Source of the DNA: Oscillospiraceae bacterium
Lineage (GTDB): Bacteria > Bacillota_A > Clostridia > Oscillospirales > Oscillospiraceae
DNA: 60,521 bases
Direction of reading: 5' to 3'
Assembly (NCBI GenBank): GCA_024690695.1
Contig: JAILOS010000074.1
Location: forward strand, 1 to 60,521
The notes under the pieces were generated by a model, which had not been told where the DNA came from, ran no database searches, and saw nothing but the letters and a program-made list of their open reading frames with translations. The position numbers were made by a program, and so were the translations under genes. The stretch's first letter is position 1. Each line of letters opens with the position of its first letter. Below are positions 53,028 to 60,521 of the stretch, piece after piece.

Positions 53028-54968
53028 ATGATGAACAAGAAAAAGACCGATCTGAAGCAGCGCAAGATCTCGCTGAAGTCCAAACTGATGTCCGCGCTGA
53101 GCCTGCTTCTGGTTGCCGCGCTGATGCTCGGAACCTCCACCTACGCCTGGTTCACCCTTTCCACCAAGCCCGAGGTGAGCGGCATGAGCACCACGGTCGG
53201 CTCCAACGGCACGCTGGAGATCGCGCTGCTGGATAACGCGACTTACACTGACGCCGGCGTACACTCTGCGGAGGGCACGCAGCGCGGCGTTACCGATCCC
53301 GCGCAGGTCACCTCCGGCGTGGGCGATTCCTCGGCGGTGCAGGCCGTTCAGCTGGCCAACGTCACCTGGGGTAATATTGTCGATCTGGGCACGGGCTATG
53401 GCTTCGAGCTGGCCAGCGCCAAGTTTTATCCCGCGGCGATGAAGGCTCAGGGCGACGCCGGCAACATCACGCTCAACGGTCTGAGCTTTGCCAAGTACGG
53501 CTACGACGGCCGCGTGGCGAGCCTTGACGGCGAGACGACCTTCGGCAAGCTGAACAACGGCAATGACGGCTTTGCCTATGCGGCGACCGACGACCGCGGC
53601 GTGCGCATGATCGGCAATGCGAGCGGCATCTCTGCCGAGGCGCAGGCGCTGATCACGGCCAAGGCGGCCTACACCTCCGCCCGCAACACGGCGGTTACGT
53701 CCGGCAACGCCGACCTGAGAAACGATATCAAGCCTCTGATCGATATCGTTATGAAGCACGCGACGAGCGAGGAAGGCGAGACCTACGACGCCACGGAGAT
53801 CGCGGCGATCAACACGGCGCTTGATAATCTGGCGGCCGAGGCCGGCCGGATCCAGACGGCGCTGGAGGCTGCGATCGCTGCGGAGAACAAGTCCGGCGAC
53901 GGCAACGGCGATGCGACCTACGAGAATTATCCCACCGACGGCCCGCTGTATGCCTACGTTGAGGCGTCCAAGGCTCTGACGGCCGATGTTGCGGCGGTTA
54001 CCCGTCTCAGCGGCGACTCCGCGACCTGGACCCAGGTCAGAGGCGTGCTGCAGCACATTATCGACGTCGACAACATGACGATCGCCGGAGAGACAAGCGA
54101 CAACATCAGGGCCATGAAGCAGAACGACACGCTCGGCTCCTGGGCGACGACCTTCATGACGAACCCGGTCGTGGCGATCAACTCCGGCCTGTACTCCGAC
54201 GTGGCGAACTTCATCGACACGATGAGCATCTCCAGAAACGACGGCGTCAACATCACGGTTTCCGCCGGCGGTCTGACGCTGAACGATTTCGGCATCGCGA
54301 TCAACGTCAACAAGGGCGCCGGCGTTACCACGGCGTATCTGTCCGCGATCCAGACCCTGAACAACGGCCTGGAGGTCACCGGCGGCGGCGCCGCGACCAA
54401 CCTCGGCGAGCTCTACGGCTACGTGATCGACCTGGCGATGCGCTCCAGCGCCGCCGGCGACATCTCGCTGGTCGGCTCCGCGGGCGAGACGCGCGTTAAC
54501 TCCACCTCCGAAGCCGGCGTTATGGGCCACGGCAGCGGCTATACCGTAACCGCGGCGGCCAGCGCGGCCGACGAAGCGTCCATGGTTGCGGCTGTGCGTC
54601 TGGTCTTCGTCGACGGGACCGGCAAGGTCCTTGCGGTCGGCAAGCTCGCTTCTGCGGCTGTGGACGGCGTGTATCCCATCGAGCTGTACGAGGCCGTCGC
54701 TGATAACGGCGTTCTGACGATAGGCGGCACCAAGACGACCATCGTCTCACTCGAGGCCAACACGCCGATCGCGCTCAGCGTGTACTTCTACCTGGACGGC
54801 GAGGGCATCATCGACGGCATCGGCGAAGTCACCGGCGTTCTGAACCTTCAGTTCCAGAGCTCCGCTGAGCTGCAGGCCATGAACTACAGCGGCTACGTTG
54901 CCGCGCAGGGCGGCACCGGCGGCGATGAACCCGGCGGCGATGAACCCGGCGGCGGGGACGAGCCCTGA
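53028..54968 (+). CDS. TasA/CalY-like candidate fibre protein 1
   Basis: Protein of 646 residues with a SipW-type export signal: a basic start, a helix at about 20-37 and TSTYAWFTLS at 36-44. The mature part is Gly/Ala/Thr-rich, beta-like with a helical insert (about 200-300). It ends with a GGDEP repeat tail. The signal and the SipW-like peptidase encoded 1.2 kb downstream make it a likely substrate and the main structural component. AAGGAAGG lies seven bases before the first ATG. A GTTCC/GGAAC hairpin occurs in the 123-base gap upstream. Confidence 0.75.
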   Translation: MMNKKKTDLKQRKISLKSKLMSALSLLLVAALMLGTSTYAWFTLSTKPEVSGMSTTVGSNGTLEIALLDNATYTDAGVHSAEGTQRGVTDPAQVTSGVGDSSAVQAVQLANVTWGNIVDLGTGYGFELASAKFYPAAMKAQGDAGNITLNGLSFAKYGYDGRVASLDGETTFGKLNNGNDGFAYAATDDRGVRMIGNASGISAEAQALITAKAAYTSARNTAVTSGNADLRNDIKPLIDIVMKHATSEEGETYDATEIAAINTALDNLAAEAGRIQTALEAAIAAENKSGDGNGDATYENYPTDGPLYAYVEASKALTADVAAVTRLSGDSATWTQVRGVLQHIIDVDNMTIAGETSDNIRAMKQNDTLGSWATTFMTNPVVAINSGLYSDVANFIDTMSISRNDGVNITVSAGGLTLNDFGIAINVNKGAGVTTAYLSAIQTLNNGLEVTGGGAATNLGELYGYVIDLAMRSSAAGDISLVGSAGETRVNSTSEAGVMGHGSGYTVTAAASAADEASMVAAVRLVFVDGTGKVLAVGKLASAAVDGVYPIELYEAVADNGVLTIGGTKTTIVSLEANTPIALSVYFYLDGEGIIDGIGEVTGVLNLQFQSSAELQAMNYSGYVAAQGGTGGDEPGGDEPGGGDEP

Positions 54969-54993
54969 GGCTAACGGACTTTTGACACGGCGG

Positions 54994-55025
54994 CCCGGAG
55001 GGAGAGAAATCGCTCTCCCTCCGGG
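54994..55025 (+). terminator. Strong hairpin after fibre gene 1
   Basis: Perfect 13-bp stem CCCGGAGGGAGAG/CTCTCCCTCCGGG with a 6-base loop, 25 bases past the stop, no T-tract. In an operon this is the usual place for an mRNA-stabilising hairpin that raises expression of the gene before it. Confidence 0.7.
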
Positions 55026-55100
55026 ATGACCCAAACGACAAACGACTCCCGGCAGACAGGCCCTTGGTGTGCGGACCGGCCTGCCGGGGGGCGGCAAACG

Positions 55101-55109
55101 TGCTATTAT
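55101..55109 (+). promoter_or_regulatory. Possible extended -10 promoter
   Basis: TGC-TATTAT 27 bases before the next start codon, with no clear -35. It could give extra expression of the second TasA-like gene. Confidence 0.35.
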
Positions 55110-55135
55110 TCCAGTCTTTTCGGGAAGGAACGGCC

Positions 55136-56146
55136 ATGCGGAATACGGCTAAGAAAGAGATCCGGCACAGAGGAGCGCTGATTTTGCTGTACTGGGTCGG
55201 CATCGTGGCGCTCCTGCTCCTGCTGACGACGGCGACCTATACCTGGTTTGCCATCAGCCGGACGCCGCGCGTCAACGACATGTATCTGACGGTGTCGGCG
55301 CCGAACGGCCTGCAGATCGCGTCAAGCTATGACGCGGAGGACGAGGACTGGGTGCAGCTTCTCGATTTCGACGAGCTGCTCGGTACGAAAGACTCCGCCC
55401 CGCTCAGGCCCTGCACCTGGTCGGAGGCGAACGGCCGCTTTTTCGCGGCCACTTACGGCAGCGACGGCAGACTGACGAGCCAGTGGTGGCCGCTCAACGA
55501 CGCGGACAACGCGAACCGGGACGACGCCAACGGCTACTATTTGCTGGCGAGCTTCTATGCCCGGACCGATACGGACGTCCGGGTATCCCTCGGGGCGGCG
55601 GAGGTCTCCGAAGACGAGACCGAGAGCTCCGGGACCTATTTGATCGGCTCTCCCAAATGGAACGGGGAGACGGCCGTCCACGACAACGGCGGCCTCGGGG
55701 CGGAGAACGCGGTGCGCATCGGCCTGCGTGTTACGCCCATAGACGGAGAAGGCCGGGAGACCGGCGAATCCGTTTTCTACATCTATGAACCGAACTGCAA
55801 CGCCCACGCCGACGGGTCCGACGAAATCCTGGACACGCCGAGCATCGACGGCACGGAAACGCTGGTTCCGCGGGAACGGCTGTTTTCGCAGACAGCGTCG
55901 ACGTGGACGGAGCTGCGGCCGGCTCAGCGTTCGGCGGTGCTCCGGCAGATGGGGGAGTTCACCTCGTCGACGGGGCTGTTTGAGCTTGAGGCCGGCGGCA
56001 TGGAAAAAATCGATATATACGTTTGGCTGGAGGGGCAGGACAAGGACTGTTCCGCCTATCTCAGCCGCGACGCGAGCATCCTGGCGAGCCTGCTGCTTGA
56101 AACCGACTACAGCAGCCAGTCCGGCCTCGTGGAGATCGAAGATTGA
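55136..56146 (+). CDS. TasA/CalY-like membrane protein 2
   Basis: Protein of 336 residues. A basic start and a strong helix (about 13-32) are followed by TATYTWFAISRTPRVNDM, the same export motif as in the preceding gene. The domain is beta-rich and closes with EKIDIYVWLEGQDKDCSAYL, the TasA/CalY ending. The C terminus has no repeat tail. It may be a minor subunit, cap or anchor. The ATG at 55136 follows GGAAGGAA; a longer frame upstream lacks a ribosome site. Confidence 0.75.
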   Translation: MRNTAKKEIRHRGALILLYWVGIVALLLLLTTATYTWFAISRTPRVNDMYLTVSAPNGLQIASSYDAEDEDWVQLLDFDELLGTKDSAPLRPCTWSEANGRFFAATYGSDGRLTSQWWPLNDADNANRDDANGYYLLASFYARTDTDVRVSLGAAEVSEDETESSGTYLIGSPKWNGETAVHDNGGLGAENAVRIGLRVTPIDGEGRETGESVFYIYEPNCNAHADGSDEILDTPSIDGTETLVPRERLFSQTASTWTELRPAQRSAVLRQMGEFTSSTGLFELEAGGMEKIDIYVWLEGQDKDCSAYLSRDASILASLLLETDYSSQSGLVEIED

Positions 56147-56211
56147 TTTGAAACTGACAGTATCAGCATGGCTGTTTTTATAAAGAGCAGAAAGAGAAAG
56201 GACGATCAGAC

Positions 56212-57282
56212 GTGAACGAAGAAAACAAAATCCCCGCCAGCGAGATCCCGGATCCGACCGTTCAGAAGCCCAAGACAAAGGCGGGCAAAATCCTCAATAT
56301 TGTCATTGACGTGATCCTTGTGATCGCGATCCTTCTGGCGGCCGTCTGTACCTACGTCTCGTTTGTCTCGTCCTCCGGAAACGGCGTGCCCAACCTGTTC
56401 GGCGCGGAGATCCTCTCGGTGCAGACGGACTCCATGTACCCGACGCTGAAGGCCGGCGACCTGATCATCGACCGCGTCGTGGACGACCCCTCGCAGCTGC
56501 AGGTGGGCGACATCATCACCTTCTGGACGCTGATCAACGGCGAGCGCGTGCTCAATACGCACCGTATCGTGGAGATCGACGACGGCGGCGGCTTCCTTGT
56601 CTTTCTGACCAAGGGCGACAACAACAATATGATCGACCCGATGACCGTGCACGAGTCCTCGGTCGTCGGCAAATATCAGTCCCGCCTGTCCGGCGTCGGC
56701 AAGGTGCTGGACTTCCTGCAGACGAGCACGGGCTTCCTGATCGTCGTCGTGATCCCGGTCGCGCTGTTCTTCCTGTATCAGCTCGTCCAGTTCTTCCGCG
56801 TGCTCTTTGAGTACCAGAGCGTGAAGAACCGCCTCCGCTTCGAGGAGGAGCAGGCCGCGCGTCTCGCAGCGATCGACGCCGCGGCGGCCGCGCTGCAGAA
56901 CAAGGCTCCGGACGCCGCGCCCGAGACCGGAGCCGCGCCGCCCGAGACCGGAGCCGCGCCGCCCGAGGAGCCCGCCGCGGTCGACCGTGCGGCGCTGAAG
57001 GCGGAGCTGCGCGAGCAGATGAAGGCCGAGATGATGGCCGAGATGCTGGCGGAGCTGCGTAAGCAGAACGCCGCCGCCGAAAAGAACGAAGCCCCGGCGA
57101 AGGAAAAGAACGCGGAGGAGACCCCCGAGGAGGCTCCCGCGGAGGAAAAACCTGAGAAGGAGACCCCCGAGGAGGCTCCGGCTGAGGAGACCCCCGCGGA
57201 GGAAAAACCCGCCGAGGACGCGCCCGCCGAGGAGAAGCCGATCGAGCCTGCGGAAAAGGCTTCGGAGGAGACCGGGGACTGA
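56212..57282 (+). CDS. SipW-like (ER-type) signal peptidase I with long charged tail
   Basis: Signal peptidase of 356 residues. The first helix lies at about 29-50. The active-site Ser is in QTDSMYPTLKAGD (near 74), and the second catalytic residue is His in LNTHRIVEI (near 117), the mark of SipW/ER-type enzymes, where bacterial LepB has Lys. A second helix follows (about 170-195), then a 160-residue cytoplasmic tail with a coiled-coil part and repeats of EETPEEAPAEEKP. Ordinary SipW lacks such a tail. The start is GTG with AAAGGA nine bases upstream. It probably cleaves the neighbouring TxAWF proteins. Confidence 0.88.
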   Translation: MNEENKIPASEIPDPTVQKPKTKAGKILNIVIDVILVIAILLAAVCTYVSFVSSSGNGVPNLFGAEILSVQTDSMYPTLKAGDLIIDRVVDDPSQLQVGDIITFWTLINGERVLNTHRIVEIDDGGGFLVFLTKGDNNNMIDPMTVHESSVVGKYQSRLSGVGKVLDFLQTSTGFLIVVVIPVALFFLYQLVQFFRVLFEYQSVKNRLRFEEEQAARLAAIDAAAAALQNKAPDAAPETGAAPPETGAAPPEEPAAVDRAALKAELREQMKAEMMAEMLAELRKQNAAAEKNEAPAKEKNAEETPEEAPAEEKPEKETPEEAPAEETPAEEKPAEDAPAEEKPIEPAEKASEETGD

Positions 57283-57326
57283 ACAGGCGCTGGCCGATAA
57301 CCTGACAGAGGAGAAAAACCTGGCTT

Positions 57327-58901
57327 ATGGGCAATTTCATGCAATATTTTTTCCAGGATTTCGGTCGTCTGGCGCGGGCGTTCTGGGAGATCTTCACCAG
57401 CTTCTTCCACTTTTTCTACCTGCTGCTGAACTTCCCGGAGCGGATGCGGATCATCCAGGAGTATTCGCCGGAGTTTACGACGACGGACTGGATCCTGATG
57501 CTGGTCGCGAATATCGTTCTGCTGTTTTTGATCGTGATGCTGATCATCGGCATCGTCAAGCTCCTGCGCCGGATCTTCCGCTTCCGCATCCCGGTGAAGA
57601 AGTACGACGCGCTGGTCAAGCAGATGCAGCAGATCCAGCGCGACCTGCTGCGCGCCAACTACGAAAAAGACCGGCTGCTCAATATGAAGATCACCGAGCT
57701 CGGCCTGAATCCCGATCAGGTCGCGGCGCTCAACGCCACGCTTGAGGACGAGTCGAAGCAGGCCGAGGAGCAGCCGACCAACCGCAACACGCTGCGCTCG
57801 CCGATCGTCGATCCCAACGACAGCCGCTTCTTCCGCCTGACGATGGTGGACAACTACTATAAGCGCGAGTACGAGCCGCCCGAATACGATAATACGATCA
57901 CGCTCGAAGAGTTCTGCGACCGCTTCCGCCGCTTTTCCGCCGGCAAGCTCGGGCTGTATTACGATATCGAGCTGATGCGCTATTTCGTGGCCGCTCTGGC
58001 GACGACCCGCATCGTCATCCTGCAGGGCATTTCCGGTACCGGAAAGACCAGTCTGGCCTACGCCTTCGGCAAATTCGTGCAGAAGGACACGACCCTGGTC
58101 CCGGTGCAGCCGGCCTGGCGCGAACGTACCGAGCTCTACGGCTACTACAACGAATTTACCAAAAAATACACCGAGACAGAGTTTTTGCGGGCAATCTACG
58201 AGGGAAACTATTACCCGGACCCGCACGTCATCATCCTCGACGAGATGAACATCGCCCGCGTCGAGTACTACTTCGCGGAGCTGCTGTCCATCCTCGAGAT
58301 GCCGCGGCACGAGGACTGGAAGATCGACATCGTCTCGGCCGTCTGGGACAACGACCCCTGCCTGATCAAGGACGGCGTCATCCAGATCAACGACAACACC
58401 TGGTTCGTCGGCACGATCAACAACGACGACTCCACCTTCGCCGTGGCCGACAAGGTCTACGACCGTGCGGTGCCGATCGACCTGGACAGCCGCGCCGATC
58501 CCTTTACCTGCGAGCCCGGCGAACCGGTGCATATTACGACCCGTTATCTGCAGGTCCTTTTTGACGAGGCCAAGAGCGCGCATCCGCTCAGCCAGGAAAT
58601 GGAGGACAAGCTGGACCAGGTGAACACCTATCTGATCACGAACTTCCGTCTGGCCTTCGGCAACCGTATCATCAAGCAGATGCGCGACTTCGTGCCGGTG
58701 TACATCGCCTGCGGCGGCACCGAGATCGAGGCGGTGGACTTCATGATGGCCAAGAAGGTGCTGCGCAAGTTCGAGTCGCTGTCTCTCGGCTTCATGAAGG
58801 ACCAGCTCAGCAAGTTCCAGCAGTATCTGGACCACGAGTTCGGCCGCGACGCGATGAAGATCTGCAAGAGCTACGTGGAATTCCTGAAGAGAAACAACTA
58901 A
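57327..58901 (+). CDS. Membrane-tethered McrB-like AAA+ ATPase
   Basis: Protein of 524 residues. An N-terminal amphipathic part and one or two helices (about 55-80) and a coiled coil (90-150) lead to an AAA+ domain: Walker A GISGTGKTSL near 234, Walker B VIILDEMN near 302, sensor TWFVGTINNDDSTF near 359. The DEMN and NND wording is the McrB/MoxR-like group. McrB normally partners a nuclease (McrC) in DNA restriction; here a membrane anchor and the position after the SipW gene suggest remodelling at the membrane. GAGGAG lies 13 bases before the ATG. Confidence 0.82.
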   Translation: MGNFMQYFFQDFGRLARAFWEIFTSFFHFFYLLLNFPERMRIIQEYSPEFTTTDWILMLVANIVLLFLIVMLIIGIVKLLRRIFRFRIPVKKYDALVKQMQQIQRDLLRANYEKDRLLNMKITELGLNPDQVAALNATLEDESKQAEEQPTNRNTLRSPIVDPNDSRFFRLTMVDNYYKREYEPPEYDNTITLEEFCDRFRRFSAGKLGLYYDIELMRYFVAALATTRIVILQGISGTGKTSLAYAFGKFVQKDTTLVPVQPAWRERTELYGYYNEFTKKYTETEFLRAIYEGNYYPDPHVIILDEMNIARVEYYFAELLSILEMPRHEDWKIDIVSAVWDNDPCLIKDGVIQINDNTWFVGTINNDDSTFAVADKVYDRAVPIDLDSRADPFTCEPGEPVHITTRYLQVLFDEAKSAHPLSQEMEDKLDQVNTYLITNFRLAFGNRIIKQMRDFVPVYIACGGTEIEAVDFMMAKKVLRKFESLSLGFMKDQLSKFQQYLDHEFGRDAMKICKSYVEFLKRNN

Positions 58902-58946
58902 GCCCTCCCGCCGGGGAGGCGATCCGGGCAGAAAGAAGGTGCGGGC

Positions 58947-60521
58947 TTGGCCGAAACCGGAAAGAAAAAAAGCAATACGGGGACGGGAGCCTCGCTGATC
59001 GACCCCGTCTATCAGCGTTTTACCCGCAGCGTGACGCGCGCGCTCGGCAGCAGCGAGTTTTACCAGTTCTTCATGAACGCCCTCGCCTGCGCGGACAACG
59101 AGATCCAGTTTTCCAACCGCAAAGAGGTCAAGTACGTCGACGAAACCTGGATCAACGCGATCGAGGACGCGCTGGAGGGCTTCCAGAAGATCGTCTCGAT
59201 GCCGCGTATCGAGATCCGCGAGGACGAATTCGTCGTCAACGTCGCCAACGCGCGCAAAACCGGGCCCGACGTGGTCCGCAACCTGACCCAGCACGCCAGC
59301 TACGTCGAGGACTATAACCTCGAGACCGGCGACGTGCGGCCGAGCAAGCTGATGCAGCGCTATCGCGAGGAAGACATCGCGATGTACGAAAACCGGCTGG
59401 TCTTTACGACGCTGGAGTCTGCCTATCACTTCGTCCGCATCCGCCACGAGGCGCTGTTTGAGGCGATGAGCGACGAGTTCGGCGCCAAGCTGAAGCTGCG
59501 CTCCGACATGACCAGCGCCACCGAAAAGGTGCACCTGGACATGTTCCTGCACATCAAGAACACCGAGTCCATGCTGGATACCGACGAGAAGAACCGCGCG
59601 ATCTTCGACCGGATCAGCCGGCTTTTCCGGGTGCTGGGCTCCTTTATGAACACGGACTTCGCCAAGGAGCTCTCGACGCGCAACCGCGTCAAGGGCCCCA
59701 TCCACAAGACCAACCTCCTGAAGAAAAACCCCAATTACCGCGCAGTCGTCAAGCTCCTGGAGTTCCTGCGCAGCTATGACCAGATCGGCTACACGATCCA
59801 GGTCGTCGAGCAGAACCCGGTCGTCAGCGAGACCTTCCAGCGGGACATTTTCCACAATATCCTGTTCAATTACATCGTGCTGAAGGGCTATCTCGAGGAC
59901 GAGAAGGACCGCGAGATCCCGACCCTGCGCAAGCCGAGACAGCGCAAGCTCAAGCCGAAGTTCATCCGCCAGATCATCGAGGAGCTCACCGAGGATTACG
60001 ACCTCCCGGACGTGGAGATCCGCAAGGTGCTGATCGAGGAGCTGACGAAGGAACAGCTGATGCAGGAGGAGGCCGCCGAGCGGCTCCGTCTGGTCGAGGA
60101 GCAGGAGGCGCGCCGCCGCGCCGAGGAGGAGCGGCTCGAGGCCGAGCGAAAGGCCGCCGAGGAGCGCCGCCAGCTCGAAAAGGAGGCCGAGGAGCGCCGG
60201 CTCGAGGAAGAGCGGATCGCCCGCGAAGCGGAGGAGAAGCGCCGCTGCAGCCTGTTCCGCCGCGAGATCGAGGCCTTCCGCGTCGCCCTCGGCGACCAGC
60301 TGCAGCTCCGCTACGATCAGGCCGAGAAGAACAAGCAGGAGATGCAGGACTTCGCCGACGCGGTGGAGCTTCTGGAGCAGGCCGAGCGGCTGAAGGAAGA
60401 GGAAGAGGCGCGGGAGCGCCGCCGCAAACAGGACGAGCTCGAGCGGCAGCGCCGCGAGGCGGCCCTTGCGGCCGAGGCGGAGCGACTGGAGCGCGAGCGG
60501 CAGGAGGCCGAGCGCCGCGCC
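58947..60521 (+). CDS. DUF2357-like coiled-coil protein, partial
   Basis: Open at the window end; 525 codons are visible. The start is TTG at 58947 with AAGGTG seven bases upstream. The frame has no other start before FMNALAC. The first 370 residues form a folded domain with RYREEDIAMYENRLVFTTLE and LLKKNPNYRAVVKLLEFL, wording that reminds me of DUF2357 proteins, which often pair with McrB-like ATPases; this call is tentative. A long Glu/Arg coiled coil follows (ERKAAEERRQLEKEAEERR). No membrane segment so far. It is probably the partner of the preceding ATPase. Confidence 0.65.
   Translation, partial: MAETGKKKSNTGTGASLIDPVYQRFTRSVTRALGSSEFYQFFMNALACADNEIQFSNRKEVKYVDETWINAIEDALEGFQKIVSMPRIEIREDEFVVNVANARKTGPDVVRNLTQHASYVEDYNLETGDVRPSKLMQRYREEDIAMYENRLVFTTLESAYHFVRIRHEALFEAMSDEFGAKLKLRSDMTSATEKVHLDMFLHIKNTESMLDTDEKNRAIFDRISRLFRVLGSFMNTDFAKELSTRNRVKGPIHKTNLLKKNPNYRAVVKLLEFLRSYDQIGYTIQVVEQNPVVSETFQRDIFHNILFNYIVLKGYLEDEKDREIPTLRKPRQRKLKPKFIRQIIEELTEDYDLPDVEIRKVLIEELTKEQLMQEEAAERLRLVEEQEARRRAEEERLEAERKAAEERRQLEKEAEERRLEEERIAREAEEKRRCSLFRREIEAFRVALGDQLQLRYDQAEKNKQEMQDFADAVELLEQAERLKEEEEARERRRKQDELERQRREAALAAEAERLERERQEAERRA

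Overview
The window looks like one end of a contig from an anaerobic, high-GC, Gram-positive gut clostridium, probably Oscillospirales or a related order. The reasons are lipoprotein and single-membrane architectures throughout, a SpoIIQ-like M23 peptidase, dockerin and BspA-type surface proteins, a tungsten (AOR) enzyme locus, and gene products that resemble those of gut Firmicutes. The taxonomic placement is an inference from memory of protein families; no search was run. Most of the window is dense and GC-rich. Two AT-rich islands stand out, at about 19.1-20.5 kb and 35.1-36.3 kb.

Layout. 0-0.6 kb: the 3' end of an EF-Tu gene, with a strange patch and an in-frame TGA. 0.6-8 kb: housekeeping genes (Nudix hydrolase, heterodimeric ABC exporter, MntP, VanY-like carboxypeptidase, GuaB), ending in a cluster of short palindromes. 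8.4-14.9 kb: a lipoprotein pullulanase and a large BspA-type leucine-rich-repeat protein that ends in four fibronectin-III-like modules. 15-19.1 kb: a Wzx-like flippase, a membrane-anchored protein built from the same modules, a Cys-rich membrane peptide, and a small radical SAM enzyme. 19.1-20.5 kb: an AT-rich island with one lipoprotein. 20.5-34.8 kb: an aminotransferase, then a tungstate/molybdopterin locus. It holds TupABC-like uptake with an apparently circularly permuted binding protein, two MoeA paralogues, and a ThiF-like protein. Divergent to these lies an operon with a flavin/Fe-S reductase, an SDR, a tocopherol-cyclase-like protein, an aldehyde:ferredoxin oxidoreductase, a ferredoxin and a MoaD/ThiS-like protein.

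34.8-37.2 kb is a tRNA-associated hotspot. It contains a truncated acetyltransferase joined to a 3' tRNA-Glu remnant, an AT-rich cassette (coiled-coil protein, palindromic operator, XRE regulator, PD-(D/E)XK nuclease-like protein), a tandem array of hairpins each tagged with the tRNA-Glu 3' end, and intact tRNA-Glu and tRNA-Met. 37.3-41.5 kb carries the M23 peptidase, a two-subunit aconitase X and enolase.

41.7-60.5 kb is one long co-directional locus that runs off the window. It encodes a 2347-residue secreted dockerin protein, a membrane-anchored protein with a possible cohesin-like head, a degenerate HD-GYP/EAL protein, three membrane proteins related in style to TasA/CalY substrates, a SipW-type signal peptidase, a membrane-tethered McrB-like AAA+ ATPase, and a DUF2357-like coiled-coil protein. 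I read it as a dedicated system for making and anchoring a surface fibre or matrix under nucleotide-signal and AAA+ control. It is the best candidate in the window for an undescribed system.
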